DNA of 64,000 bases from Odontocerum albicorne (lineage: Eukaryota > Arthropoda > Insecta > Trichoptera > Odontoceridae), in contig OX463846.1 of assembly GCA_949825065.1 (NCBI GenBank), positions 7,769,366 through 7,833,365 of the forward strand, in the 5' to 3' direction. Numbering within the stretch: position 1 is the stretch's first letter; every line of letters begins with the position of its first letter. Below, piece by piece: positions 25,147 through 36,539 of this stretch. The notes beneath the pieces are model-generated. The model had not been told where the DNA came from. It made no database searches and was given only the letters and a program-made list of their open reading frames with translations. The position numbers were made by a program, and so were the translations under genes.

Positions 25147-25313
25147 ATACTGCGTGGTTTGGCTCATGATCCCGACGTTTCGAAAACGTAGTAGTTTTCA
25201 TCTTTAGGGATTTTCTGTAGTTAACTTCGTCAATATTGACAACAAACAAACCCTGAAGATGAAATTGCAACGTTTTCGAAGCATCGTCATCATAAACCAA
25301 ATCATGCGGTACA
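25147..25313. mobile_element. Inverted pair of Penelope-like ends, second family
   Basis: Two ~62-bp arms (25,147-25,209 and 25,253-25,313) are inverted copies, both containing cgtttcgaaaacg/cgttttcgaagc and catcttcaggg-like words. Read on the minus strand, the left arm has TAAAGA (from CTGAAGA by change), a perfect six-pair stem GAAAAC/GTTTTC around TACTAC, then GAAACGTC. That is a hammerhead layout with a minimal stem III. The right arm keeps CTGAAGA but has a changed GAAG. No coding part is adjacent. Family assignment is inferred from the motif alone. Confidence 0.5.
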
Positions 25314-25419
25314 GCACTCCGACAAACTTATACAACTGAAAATTTTCTTTTGTGAAGCATCTTATGCTACCAACAAAGCAACGAAGGTTAATATATTTTA
25401 TATAAGCATACATACACTT

Positions 25420-25790
25420 ACATATCATCACATTGTGTCCCTTTTGGGATGGGCAGAGTGAACAGATCTCGAAAGTTTCGTGTTAAGATAGAAAAGTTTT
25501 TATAAAATCTTGTTCAGTTAAAAACGTTTTCCTCGGTTTACCTAGGTGTGCGTGGACACTTTGCATTTCTGACTTGTAAACTCGCTTAGTCAGTTTCTTA
25601 TCATTCATTCTCTCCACACGTCCAAATAACCTTAAAGCTCCTTTCGTTGTCATTATTTAAACATTTATTTCATCCATGCATTCCTTTTTTATGTCTTCAT
25701 TCCACCTTTTTTCTTGAATTGACATCACAATTTTTCTTGCACGCATTTCCATATTATTAATCATATTACATAAAATACATTGTTTTTAAA
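25420..25790 (-). repeat. LINE-A relic
   Basis: The words cattgtgtcccttttgggat, gggcagagtgaacagat and later cttatcattcattctctcca, cacgtccaaataacc match the 3' end of the family in minus orientation (compare 6.87-7.29 and 33.6 kb). Strongly decayed. Confidence 0.6.
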
Positions 25791-25864
25791 AAATATGTCA
25801 CTAAGAATAATAACAAATCAATAATTTTAAAAAAATATTCGGACCCATACAGGAAAATGGATCT

Positions 25865-26205
25865 TGGAGAGTGAGATATAATGAGGAGTTATACAGCATA
25901 TACAAAGAGCCCAACATTATAAAATACATCAAAATTGGGAGGCTACGTTGGGCGGGGCATGTAGCAAGAATGGAAGAAGAGAGAATGCCTAACAAGGTAC
26001 TCTTTTCCAAGCCCCAAGGAAGACGTAGCGTGGGTAGACCAAAGATCAGGTGGATGGATGGGGTGCAGAGTGATACAAGCGTGATCAGGGGCATCAGGGG
26101 CTGGAAGAATGCTTCCCAGGATAGAAGGGAATGTCGACGACTGCTGGAGGAGGGCTGTAGTGCCACAATGGGCCATAGTGCCATTGATTGATTGATTGAT
26201 TTAAT
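25865..26205 (+). pseudogene. RTE-like retrotransposon C-terminal fragment with (TTGA)n tail
   Basis: The frame to 26,191 reads IKIGRLRWAGHVARMEEERM, PNKVLFSKPQGRRSVGRPK, IRWMDGVQSD and WKNASQDRRECRRLLEE, the ordered C-terminal end of RTE-type RT proteins. It is followed at once by four TTGA/ATTG units (26,183-26,199), as often seen at the 3' ends of such elements. About 105 codons are open. The rest of the protein is missing through 5' truncation. A different subfamily from the 2.9 and 30.4 kb copies. Confidence 0.8.
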
Positions 26206-27180
26206 AATTTTTGACTCCTTAAGAACAAGATGATTTTTTTTTTATGATGTATTATAAGATAATATATTTTAAGATTGCATTTAAAATTTCTTAATCATTA
26301 CAATTAATCTAAATTGTCAACGTAGTGTGCAAACTGAGTGATTATTGAAACTAATTGACATACTTGAATGAAATTAGCATTACAATAGAAGCAGTTGATG
26401 TCCAATTACTATATAATACATCGATCCCTCCTGATGGGATACCCATCTGGAGTTAGGCCTCAAGCTTAATGATCTCCGGGTCTAGTACGCAGGAGCCTGG
26501 ATAAGTTTGATCTGGCCATTTTACCTCGCACCAACTTGGGGAGATAATCTTCTAGGACTTTGTGTAGTCCAACGTCTGACTCAGCTAAATTGACTCATCT
26601 AATCTGACTCATCCCGTTTCTGCGCCACCCATCGGATTTCCCTAATCAGGGCCGGCTTAATACTTTCGAAGAGCCCAGACAGTTAAAATTAGATTTTATC
26701 GTGTGATTAAATAAAAAATTGACATTCCATTTTTTTATAAAGTTAAGCTCTTTCAAGTTCTTATTGGTTTAAATATATCAAATTTTAATTTTGTTTTTAA
26801 ATTCTCAAATATTTTTGTGCTCAGTAAAAAAACCTAAGAATTTATAAAACGATACTTCGTTAGACCAGTTTCCATAAATAAAACATAAATTTACTCAGGA
26901 GTCGAACCCAAAACATACTCGTATGTGTACTAAGCAAGCGTGTGATTTTCTAGATCACGACTTCATCACATGTTTTTTTGTGATCCAGGCAATTATTTTA
27001 CTCCAATTGTATCAATGCACATACAAGTATATACTCCTATAACCTTATATTTTTCAATGAAATTTAAAAATTTCGATTTGCAACATTCAAATTGTAATTA
27101 GAAAAATAGAGTTGTATATTAGATTCAGTTATTTGTTTACTATTCCGTGATCTGTTTGGTAAGATGATTGATTTTGGATT
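26206..27180. other. Intergenic with possible repeat debris
   Basis: A less AT-rich block at 26,405-26,670 looks like old repeat DNA but matches nothing else here. At 26,886-26,968 a minus-strand tRNA-like head (gagtcgaaccc..gcgtgtgatt..agatcacga) may be a degraded SINE start. No gene. Confidence 0.4.
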
Positions 27181-27395
27181 TTGGGTGTGAGCTAAGAAAC
27201 ATCTGGTGTCCTCGTGGCTGGACTCGCCCTATATTGGTGGGGTGTATCTTGGCCGGGGAGATGTTATTAGATGAGCCCAGACCTTTTGATAGCTTCTGTC
27301 TTTAATGCATTCTATGTAATGTATGTGTTCTTGAAGTATGTTTAAATGTATTATTTATAAACTATGTTGCTATCAATAAACCTATATTTATTTAT
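27181..27395 (+). repeat. Dispersed repeat R3 (second copy at 44.6 kb)
   Basis: The blocks ctggtgtcctcgtggctgga, tatattggtggggtgtatct, gagatgttattagatgagcc and cagaccttttgatagcttct recur at 44,577-44,790 in the same order and orientation. Both end in aataaacct..atttattta-type tails, suggesting the 3' end of a retroposon. No coding region is visible. Confidence 0.75.
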
Positions 27396-29045
27396 TATTT
27401 TTACCTGGGGTTATGGGTTTTAAAAAAGTTAGTCTAGTTAAGGAGGTTTTCGGTTAAAAAATACTACTTTCTCCTCAGGTTCTTAACCCAAAAAGGTGAA
27501 TTAATATGGCCAAACAATTCAGTCTCTGAATTTAGATCGTCCAGGGGTACCAAACAAATGGATGAAAAGTTATTTAATTTAAACTTTATTTCTATGAAAA
27601 TTCCTAATAAATTCTAGCAATTTTAATTGTACACTTTATTTTATTTATGCGCGAGTTTTATTTTCAAATACATGAATTCTCTTCACTTTTAAACACCATA
27701 TTACTATACAAAGTATCTCAATAGCACTATATAAATGCAGCTCTTATACAATTTCTCTTCTCCAACTTTCTCACAGCGTCTTATGTCAAGACACGCATAC
27801 AGTGGACAGCTGTTTATGATGTAGTCCATAGCTTAGATTTTCACGAACTCGCAAAAAAGCTATTCCGATAGGTTCACTTGTGTATATAATATGTACTCGT
27901 AGTGCAACGTACTCCACATATGATCTTATTGAGAGTATATTTCTCCTTCCGATGTAGGGAAAACCTAAGCGAATGCACCATCCGCCTACCTATCATGCGC
28001 CAGTTTTTATGCCATAATTTACCGGTGTGTACCGGCGATCGGCCTGCTGTCGATATGCTCCAGAGTCACCCTAATTGGTGAACGAGATGTGAGACGGAAT
28101 GACTGTGATTCTCTCGTTTCCAAAATTCCAAGCAATTGGTACAGAATGCTTCACATCTCAAACAATGCAAACCGCACCAATGCATTTATCCTCCAGGACA
28201 TACAAGTCAAAGAAAAGCTATCAACGGCAGTCAAAGAAAAGCTATCCATGCAGGCAGAAAATACTGTCGGATTATTCAGTAAAAGAGATGAAAACAGTCT
28301 GGAAACCTGATAGTGACTAAAAACTTTCAAGGCGGTGAGCAAGATGATGATCTACAGCTAACTGGATATATCAAATCAAAGAACTGTCAGCCTTTTCACT
28401 GAGTGCTGCACTTATCATGGTGGAGACGAATCATTTACTTTCTTCTAGACCAAAAGAGAAACACAATGCTCATCTATGAAAATGTTATTTATTCTGTTAT
28501 AAAACTAAATAAATAATTGATAAAAAGCAATTATATTTTAAGCCGTTTTTATTCAGGTCTGAAAGACAATTTCAAACTTATTTTTTTGGCGCACAATATT
28601 TTCCCAAGTCCCAGGCAATGTGGCTCATTGGCCTGATAGACAAGTTCGCCCCGTTCCCTATTCCATCCCAAATCTTTGTTCTTGTATAAGTACGTAATTT
28701 ATCTGCCCCTTGCGTACCTTGCAATATTTATTTGGAGCTCCACTAATTGAGAAAGATCCGTTTTTGTCAAGCTTGACAAGAAAGGAAGAAGAATAAGTAG
28801 TTAGGTTAAACCCTTCTTTCTTTACTTTACCCTCATAATGTAGAACCACTAATCCTTATTGTAATAAGGTTTATATACTGTGACGAAGCAATATTTTTTT
28901 GTCAATATAGAGAAAAAAAGAGTTTTATAAATATAGTTTTGTCTTAAACAGAAGACGGGAAACAAGAGACGAAGTATTTTCTTTAAGAAAATTTTAAGGT
29001 TCTTGTAACTTTTTGATATTTTAGTTTGCTTTTTTTATTTGTTTT
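27396..29045. other. Intergenic, nothing recognised
   Basis: No assignable gene. Two overlapping 73-codon frames (28,089-28,320) include a short tandem duplication of agtcaaagaaaagctatc (28,204-28,248) but no family motif. I would not call a gene. Confidence 0.4.
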
Positions 29046-29301
29046 TTTATACAACATACATGCATACCATTGCAAAATTCCCCTGTTAGGGTAAGCAGAA
29101 AGGACAGAGTTTCAAACTTTCCTATCTCTACCTATACAAACATCCTTCGCCTCCGTACACCTTCTCTTAGAAATCTTAAGATATCTTTTATTTTCCAAGT
29201 ATAATTCTTTCAAAATACAATTCACTTTATTCAGTCATGATTTTCTTGGTCTTTTGCTACCACGCATTCCACTCACATTAGTGCCACATATTTGTTTTGT
29301 T
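29046..29301 (-). repeat. LINE-A relic, interrupted (3' part)
   Basis: accattgcaaaattcccctgttagggtaagcagaaaggac and later gatttttcttggtctttt match the family 3' end in minus orientation. The relic stops at gttagcct (29,306) and appears to resume at 29,715-29,790 with agccttttttattcattcgt and tctacgtgcccacaccatct. Confidence 0.65.
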
Positions 29302-29306
29302 AGCCT

Positions 29307-29676
29307 TGTGGCGGTCGTCGCACACTCGGAACACTGTGGGCGTCCACACGGTCAATGACCGATGAAGTGACCTTTGCATTCCTTGACAATTTTAAACAAA
29401 CAAGTCCAAAGTTCACACGCCAGCCATTCAACCCGTAGCCGGGAGCGGACCGCATTCCACGCCGGAGCGAGAACGCACCACGGCTGTCGCGCCAGTTTCG
29501 TAAATAAATTGTCACCTACATACAACATTAATCGTTTTTGCATTCGCAGAAACGAGACGTAGGCATATCGCGAGCGCATTCCCGCACACATTCTAAAATA
29601 ATATAAATACCTATGTCTACCAAATAAATCAATCTCTCTTTCCGCATTGCGATCTAACGAGTTTTATTTATCAACA
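29307..29676 (+). mobile_element. Candidate solo LTR
   Basis: A GC-richer block beginning TGTGGCGGTCG and ending TTATTTATCAACA has the TG...CA termini of LTRs, a TATA-like box (tataaata, 29,602-29,609) and an AATAAA at 29,623. It interrupts a LINE-A relic. The words agcct occur just before it (29,302-29,306) and at 29,715-29,719, but 38 extra bases separate the second from the LTR end, so the duplication is not clean. No internal retrotransposon sequence is present. Confidence 0.45.
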
Positions 29677-29714
29677 AATCATCATCATCTCTTCCCTTAA
29701 GGACTAGCTCCTAA

Positions 29715-29790
29715 AGCCTTTTTTATTCATTCGTTCTACGTGCCCACACCATCTCAGAATGTTCTGCATCATCTTTTTTTTATATCTGAT
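29715..29790 (-). repeat. LINE-A relic, continuation
   Basis: ttattcattcgttctacgtg and cccacaccatctcagaatgt continue the relic that was interrupted at 29,306. Confidence 0.6.
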
Positions 29791-30344
29791 ACATAATTTA
29801 TATTTTACATATCCCTAATGAATGGTAGTTCAATATAAACGTAAAATCATCTCGCAAAATAATTATGTCGGTTACTTTTTAAAACGGAAAATACATGAAA
29901 TGGAAAAAAAACTGTGTATTAAAATGTCAGGGGTCTGAAAAATGAACGGTTCAACGTGTGACTGACTTATTTGTTGACCGCTTTCTCTTCCGAGTTATTG
30001 CGGAATTTGATGAAATTGAACTAGCATGCCATTATGTTGAACACAGATCTCAATATAGACATTGAAAGTTAAAATAAAGTAACACAGCAGTTTAGATTTT
30101 AAGGAAAACTTTTATGGGTAATTTTTATCAGAAACTATGGTATGTTTTTGTACTAAAAAATGTATTCATTTTCTATAGATATGATGGCATTAGCTTATTT
30201 TCAACGGGAAATATTAAATCAATTTATTACTAATGATATAGAAGACTTCGAAAAATATATCTAGGGACCACATAATATTAATACCATAAAATTAAAATGA
30301 TTTAAATTTTTAAATGTGCATACTGTATCGTGTTAGTTAATTTT
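29791..30344. other. AT-rich intergenic
   Basis: Nothing recognised. Confidence 0.4.
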
Positions 30345-30848
30345 CTTCTTCTTCTCCCTGACTCCATCCCAACTCACTGCTGACTGTTGGGGTCAGCTCT
30401 CCTCGTCCTCAGGTTGTATGCTCTTCTGTCCCGGATTACGCCCCCCAGGCCGTGCCTCTGCATCAGGTTATCTTTTTGCACCACCCATGAATTCTTTAGT
30501 CTTCCTCTGGTTGTCATTCGAGGAAGATCCATGGAGATTACCTGGTTCACAATGTGATCGGGTGCTCTGCGTCCAACGTGCCCATACCATCTCAATCGTT
30601 TCTCCTCCATTTTACTGTTGATTTCTGTAACACCTAAGCTTCCACGAATGCGTGAGCTTTTTATTTTGTATCTAAGGGACACACCAGCTGACCATCTTAG
30701 CATGCGCATTTCAGCAGTTTCTAGTTGTCTGGAGTAAGAGTTATACATCGTCTAGCATTCAGAGCCATTGAAGAGTCTGACAATCATTTGGTATTCTTTT
30801 CCTTTTAACTTTACTGGCATTTTCGGATCACATACTCGTAGAACTCCC
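30345..30848 (-). pseudogene. RTE-like retrotransposon C-terminal fragment
   Basis: The minus strand reads VKLKGKEYQMIVRLFNGSEC, then an in-frame TAG where a Trp is usual, then SRQLETAEMRMLRWSAGVSL, MEEKRLRWYGHVGRRAPDHI and HGLGGVIRDRRAYNLRTRRA. That is the canonical end of an RTE-type RT protein. A 124-codon stretch stays open after the stop. The 3' end on the minus strand is GAAGAAGAAG-rich (30,342-30,356). A close relative lies at 37,960-38,275. Confidence 0.8.
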
Positions 30849-31937
30849 GTCGTGTTAGTTAATTTTAAATAAAATAATATACGATTTTTTCAGGATATCA
30901 TTTTCAATTATATGATATTTGAATAAGTGTAAATTGTTCCTTCATTTTCAAAGAAGCAAAGATTCAACTTTGTTTTTAAGAAAATAATATTCAAACAGAA
31001 TGAAATTTCATTTTAAAGTTTTCACAATTAAATTTTATTTCTATATGATTTTCCTCACAGCACAATTTTTTCGAGGAAACACAATTTAATTTTACTAAAA
31101 ATCCTCCACGTAGATTTTAGCCAGATTGAGTACATATACTTTCGCAATGGATACTTACACGCGAAAACTTTGCCAGGAAGCAACGTGCACATAATAAAAA
31201 AAATGAGGGTGGAAACGTTGTTATTACAGTATTTCAGCTACCTCCCTTCAACTAAGTGGCTGTCGACAACATTTTTTTGTGTGATATTCGATAAAATTAA
31301 TATTTTTTTTAACATATTCTATAACCTTCTTTGTTCACTTGGATGTATCGTATATTAATATTTTACATAATCGAAAACGGCCATCCAATATCAAATGTTT
31401 GAATGAACTTACAAAAATCCATAAATTAAGACCTTTGAAATTTAACATATATTTGTTAGGTTGAAATAGCATTATTTCGAAATGTTGTATTATAAGTATT
31501 ATAAGACTTTATGAGCGACGTTTCTATTATAAGATAGATAACTTTATGAGCGATTAGTTTTCTAAGAAAAAAAAATTCGCTACCTTACAGCGTACACTTG
31601 GTTTAAAACGTTTGTGTTTATGAATATAAATTCAGGGGTCTGAAAAATCAACAAATTTAACGAAAAATTGTGTAATTAAATCCAAATAATACAATAATGA
31701 AGTATTTATCATATGTCTATATTACGTAACCAAAATAATAAAAAATGTGAATGCTGAGGTAAGTTTGATAGTGAATAAGTGAGCACGGTTGTACTTACTA
31801 ATTCACTATGAATGGAAATTTTTACGGTTGTGCATCACACACTGCTACCCACACATTTACTCTAGCAATGCAACTCAGGACTGAAAATTATGATTTTGCG
31901 GTAAACGCAGGTTACAGTAAAAACTATTTAACTAAAT
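30849..31937. other. AT-rich intergenic
   Basis: Nothing recognised in about 1.1 kb. Confidence 0.4.
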
Positions 31938-32085
31938 ATAAGCACCCTGCGTGTAGAACGAATGAATGAAGAAAGACTAAGAAAATATATACACAATACA
32001 AATGTGAGTGGAAAGCATAGTAAAGGAGGACTAAGGAAAGTATTGTTGGATTTATTGAATGATATTTAGATAGCAAACGTAGTAA
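31938..32085 (+). repeat. LINE-A relic
   Basis: gtgtagaacgaatgaatgaa, gaaagactaagaaaatatat, caaatgtgagtggaaagcat and ggaggactaaggaaagtatt match 37,770-37,900 in order. Confidence 0.6.
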
Positions 32086-32260
32086 GCCAGTGCTGGTACC
32101 TTCTGGGTTATAGTCATCTATCGTAATGTATGAAATAACGATGGTATATTTTGTGATAAACGCCTAAGGTATCTTCCTAAAACCCTAATTCGGATCAAAT
32201 CAGGTTTAAATGTGAATTAACACAAAACTCGACTCGAACCTCACCATTGAAATAAAAAAC

Positions 32261-32355
32261 TTAACCCTTCCTTCCCTGTGATGTGTAACTAGTACACATT
32301 GCTTTATAAAACTTTAATATATCTATAAATATAATAAATACTGGGTTCAGACTGT
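32261..32355 (+). repeat. piggyBac-like terminal sequence
   Basis: TTAA at 32,261-32,264 is followed by CCCTTCCTTCCCTGTGATGT and then gtaactagtacacattgctt. The inner ~85 bp recurs inverted at 39,895-39,985. TTAA target sites and CCCTTTxxxTGCC-like ends are typical of piggyBac. No transposase frame is present. Confidence 0.5.
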
Positions 32356-32517
32356 TGACGGATATACTGAAACAAATGTCTCAAATCAGCCATAAATATT
32401 GAAGAATCATTTCCAGGAATAAAAGTTAATCCATGCGCGTATCTTAATTTTTATTTTTTTTATTTTTGGCGAAAGACGTTGGTATGTTACTATATAATAT
32501 GTATCAAGCTTATTATG
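32356..32517. other. AT-rich intergenic
   Basis: Nothing recognised. Confidence 0.4.
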
Positions 32518-32991
32518 TTTATTTATTTTATTTATTTTTTCAAAACAGGCTTAGCCCAATTACTTTGAAAAATACAAGACATTAACAAAGAAGAAAAATT
32601 ACATGGAATTTATTTTAAATTATATAAAATAAAAAATAATGCATATGCATACATACAAGTATATACACCCAAACATATGATACACATATATTCATAGTCA
32701 CTTAAGTATGTTGATGAGTGCTTTCTAACGCGCTCAATCTAAGAAGAAAATTTACTTTTGCTTTTGGTAATGTGATATGAAATATGTCAATATCCGAAGC
32801 AGTCCCGTTCAGAATAGTTAAGGCCCTTCCAACAGGCATAGCGGCTGGAAGACCCGTTCTTGCGTATGTTATTAAGAACAGTTCTTGCCGGCGCAGTCTA
32901 GTGTAATTGTTAGGAACATTTAACGCTAATGTTACAAAATATAATTCTGCAAAATATAATTCTGCAAAATTTATCATATTAAATACGTTAC
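32518..32991 (-). mobile_element. Non-LTR retrotransposon LINE-B, 3' end
   Basis: On the minus strand a coding end of about 92 codons (to a stop at 32,702-32,704) is followed by a ~185-bp 3' UTR and an AATAAATA tail (32,518-32,545). The UTR words gcatatgcataatg and caaagtaattgggctaagcctg also occur in the copy at 61.77-62.10 kb. Both copies are 5'-truncated. Confidence 0.75.
32702..32977 (-). pseudogene. LINE-B ORF, C-terminal end
   Basis: The reading frame has YTRLRRQELFLITYARTGLP, VGRALTILNGTASDIDIFHI and LPKAKVNFLLRLSALE. It resembles the extreme C-terminus of some insect non-LTR proteins (R..LxxxTYARTxxxxxMPxxRAxxxxNxxxxxxDIFH). The same ending, with one residue changed near the terminus, is encoded at 61,770-61,907. 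No catalytic region is included. Confidence 0.6.
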
Positions 32992-33609
32992 GTATATTTC
33001 ACTTTATGACCTACTTGAACTCAATTATATTGGTTCTCAACCACTGATCTGGTAGAAGGTGAGTTATTTTAGGAAAAAGTTTTTATAGAGGAGAGATGTT
33101 ATATTCCTATTCGGACCGAATTTACTCCAGTATTGTTAGACAGGAGAGTCCACCATGTTGTATACTCTGAACCAGTGGTATCAAACTTGTAGCAAATAAC
33201 TAATTGTTTTAAGCCTAATTAGTTACTTTAACATCCATTTTGCAGTTTAAATTCATAAAATGGATTCATATTTTAAATTCTTTTTTTGTTTATTATTGAT
33301 GTTTTTTTACAAATATAATTTAAGGATAAACAAAACTAACAAATGATTTTATTTTTTATTAAAAACATTTCGAAAACTAAAACGGAATTCCCCTTTTTTT
33401 TATTTAAGTATATACGAGGTACTTATATTATTTTTCAAAGATTATTTGTTTTGCCTTTTTATATTATCGGATGTACCTACATACAGTTGAAAGAAAAAAA
33501 AACCTTCTGGCACTGGCCGTTAGAATGCTTTACAATAGACAGTATTTCTATTAGCAACAGCACATTTCCCAACATTTTTTTAGTATTGTAAAACTGATTC
33601 TTGAACATA
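32992..33609. other. AT-rich intergenic
   Basis: Nothing recognised. Confidence 0.4.
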
Positions 33610-33848
33610 TGTACATACTATCACGCCGTTTTCCTACTGGGATAAGCAGAGAGGACAGAACTACATACTTTCACATTTCGACACACATATTTCGTCTCTC
33701 CGAGATCCATACACCTTCACATTCAGTTCATTCTTACTTTTCCTTCTTTTTAAATATCATTCACTTGATCCAGTCGTACTTTCCTTGGTCTTTCTTCTGC
33801 ACGCCTACCACTCATATTTTCACTGTATTTATGTGGCTTGTAAAGTAA
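33610..33848 (-). repeat. LINE-A relic
   Basis: atcacgccgttttcctactg, ggataagcagagaggacaga and cacttgatccagtcgtactt, tccttggtctttcttctgca are the family's 3' end in minus orientation (compare 29.05 and 6.87 kb). Confidence 0.65.
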
Positions 33849-34549
33849 AAAAAATAACGTAACATAACACTTTGTATCCCGATCACGTATTCAACGTGAT
33901 AAACTAGATGTACTTTAAGTCCCGGGCCCATGTTTTCACATAATTGATACATCTTACAAAGAAGGGCATCTAACAAATATTTTTGCAAACAATTCAAAAT
34001 TTAGACGATTGTTTGAAATTAACGAATTTAAACGATAGATGGAAAATATCCTGGACAATTCTTGAAGATTTTGACACTCTTGAAGATTTTGATAAATGAA
34101 TCTGGAAACAAACTACCGTATAGTTCCAAAACAAATAAGGAATTTGCAGGATCCTCCAAACAAGTTGTCAAAAAATGTGTCTTAACATGTTTTGATGTGC
34201 GAGTGTATTCAGTTAACTGAAAAAAAAATTGCAAAATTGTAAGATATGTGTTAAGCACAAGAAGATAAGCGAGACCCAGTAGGTGTCAAAAGAATGTAAT
34301 GTAGCTCTTAACAAAAGAGAGTTTGACATAACTATCATACTTAACTAAAAATTTAAGTATTTTAAAATAATAAACAAAGCCTCATTATAATATTCTTAAA
34401 ATTTACATAAATAAAGCAATTGTAGCAAACATTTCATGGAAATCAAAATCACTCAAAAACAATCCTGACACTGCAATGGTCAGGTAAGGTGATCATGATT
34501 TTGATCGGGTGTTAAAAATTTATTTCTTTTATCATGAAAGTGTGAAATG
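33849..34549. other. AT-rich intergenic
   Basis: Nothing recognised apart from a short duplication of tgaagattttgac/tgaagattttgat (34,061-34,092). Confidence 0.4.
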
Positions 34550-34734
34550 AAAACTTAAAGCGATTTATGGGTGAGAAATAAGAGATTAGAAGAGCTACGA
34601 GGTGTATCGAAGGGCGTATAGCGAAACGAAAGAAGGTCTATGGGGATTTAAAGCATATATAATCGAACCGGACAGTATCAGAATCTAATCAGATAATGTC
34701 CACGACAATATTTTAGTGCCAACATTGTTTTATT
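34550..34734 (+). repeat. LINE-A relic
   Basis: gaaaacttaaagcgatttat, agagattagaagagctacga, ggtgtatcgaagggcgtata and ccggacagtatcagaatcta match the RT thumb region of the family at 37,345-37,560. Confidence 0.6.
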
Positions 34735-34892
34735 TATTTTTATTTAACACTTTTATTGCAAATACAATTTGGCGGTTTTTTTGCTAGGCGGCAATCTCTT
34801 CCAACCATATTACATGGTTCCATAAATCATTTAAATCACTATCCATCCCCACGAAATCCATAAAAACATACGTGAGCAAATACCCACGAACT
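34735..34892 (-). repeat. Dispersed repeat R1, partial copy
   Basis: taacacttttattgcaaata, caatttggcggttttttt, gctaggcggcaatctcttcc and later tccatccccacgaaatccat, acatacgtgagcaaataccc are shared with the two long copies at 34,893 and 43,606. It lacks their distal half and lies directly before the next copy. Confidence 0.7.
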
Positions 34893-35268
34893 CTTAACAC
34901 TTTTATTGCAAACACAATCTGGCGGGCTTATTGCCAGGCGTCAATATATTCCAACCAACCAGACAAAAGTAAATGAAGCAAGTTACGTGGTCGCATTATA
35001 CATTCAAATGACTGTCCATCCCCACGAAATCTATAAACACATACATGAGCATAAACCCACGAATCCTACAAAGACGGACAATCACCCGAACATTATTTTT
35101 CATATACAGTGAGATATCATCAATCAAAAGAAAAGGAAGGGATGGTGGAGAGGAAAAGAAAAGAAAAATCGGGAATGAAACACGTTATTTTACTGACTAG
35201 AAATTAAGAGTTTTTTCAGTCGCTTCTTAAAGCATGCCAAGGACGGAGCGAGTCTTATATTGTGTGTG
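34893..35268 (-). repeat. Dispersed repeat R1, long copy
   Basis: About 375 bp nearly matching 43,606-43,985, from taacacttttattgcaaaca to aaagcatgccaaggacggagcgagtcttatattg. The first ~65 bp resemble the tail of the SINE family (tggcgggcttattgcc, caatctcttccaaccaacc). In the minus orientation this places the SINE-like block at the 3' end. No coding frame. Confidence 0.8.
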
Positions 35269-35695
35269 AGAGTGAAACTAGGACGTGGTAAAAGACTGAA
35301 AGGAGCCAAATAAGTGCTGTACAAATGCGTTAACTAAGAAAAATACATGGGGGACAATATATGACAGAATATGAAATGAAGGGATTAGGAATGGATAGGA
35401 ACGTAAAGCTGATGTGTTAAGTAATATAAATGAAATCACTCTGAGATGGTTTGGGCACGTGGAACAAATAATCGCAGAAAAACTAAGAATACAAATATAC
35501 AGTGAGTAGAAAGATAAAAAAAGTAAGGTTGAATCAAGCGAATGATATTTTGAAAGAAGCAAATGTTATTAGAAGTAAGAGAAATCATAAGGATGGTAAG
35601 ATGTGTATGGGTGTAAAATAGACAAATGTATATTGCGATAGAAAGTCTGACGCCCTCACCTCTCTGTCTACCTCAACAGAGAAATGGGGTGATAT
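35269..35695 (+). repeat. LINE-A relic
   Basis: gagtgaaactaggacgtggt, aggagccaaataagtgctgt, gatggtttgggcacgtggaac and gagaaatcataaggatggta, then gatagaaagtctgacgccct. These are the post-palm to 3' end of the family in order, with many stops. It abuts the R1 repeat. Confidence 0.65.
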
Positions 35696-35787
35696 TCTGT
35701 ATAAACGAGTTTAAGTAATTTCGTTTTTTTTCAGTGGATCTTATTTTATATAAAAAATTATAAAATGTTTTAAAATCAATTTGTATA

Positions 35788-35995
35788 TAACACTTTCGTT
35801 GTATGCAGTACTAATGGGTGGGCTACTTGCTTTGTAGCAATCTCTTCCGATCAACCTTAAAGGTGTTAATATTCCATAAGTGTAAGCCTGACTATAACCC
35901 TTTTTAAACTTAATTCTATTTTAGTGAAAGTCAAACCTGCAAACCCCGAGTCGAAGACAGGCGTCTTGCCAACTAGGTCACGGAGGTCGATATTT
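35788..35995 (-). repeat. tRNA-derived SINE
   Basis: Minus orientation: tail (acactttcgttgtatgcagt, tgtagcaatctcttccgatc), body (attttagtgaaagtcaaacc) and head (cgagtcgaagacaggcgtct, tgccaactaggtcacggagg). Moderately diverged. Confidence 0.75.
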
Positions 35996-36539
35996 GGAGG
36001 CTTTTTATATGTACATCTTTGATATGATTTTTTATAAATCTATGGATAGATGTTTCACATATTAAGGGCTTACCAATGGATATATTATGACACGTGTTCG
36101 GCCTCGGCTTAAGTTTAGTTTCACACCACTGCTTTGTACTCCAGTATACATACCCCTGTAAGTGAACAATACGTGTCCTGGTTATATAATAAAATCCTGT
36201 CATCATTGGAGATGTTCATTGAGAAAAATATTTATCCCAAAAATAAACTTTTTTCACTTATATAACAACTAAAATATTTTGGATTGCCAAGTTTTCTATA
36301 GCAAAAACTTTTAGCCAAGTCATATATACATATAAAAATAAATCATTGCCTTATTTATAAATAGATTATTACTTCAGCATATTCAAAAGCAAGACCTGGA
36401 TGCAATATTTACTTCAGTTTTTGTCTTAAAAATCCCTGGAATAGACTCAAGACTCGACTTTTTTCGTCACAAAAGCTTGGAAATACTACAGTACATGAGA
36501 ACGCAACATTCTTGCACGTGTAAATATTATTACCAGACA
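35996..36539. other. AT-rich intergenic
   Basis: Nothing recognised. Confidence 0.4.

Noticed and set aside
28089..28320. Two overlapping 73-codon plus-strand frames
   Set aside because: They overlap in different frames, contain a short tandem duplication and have no family resemblance.
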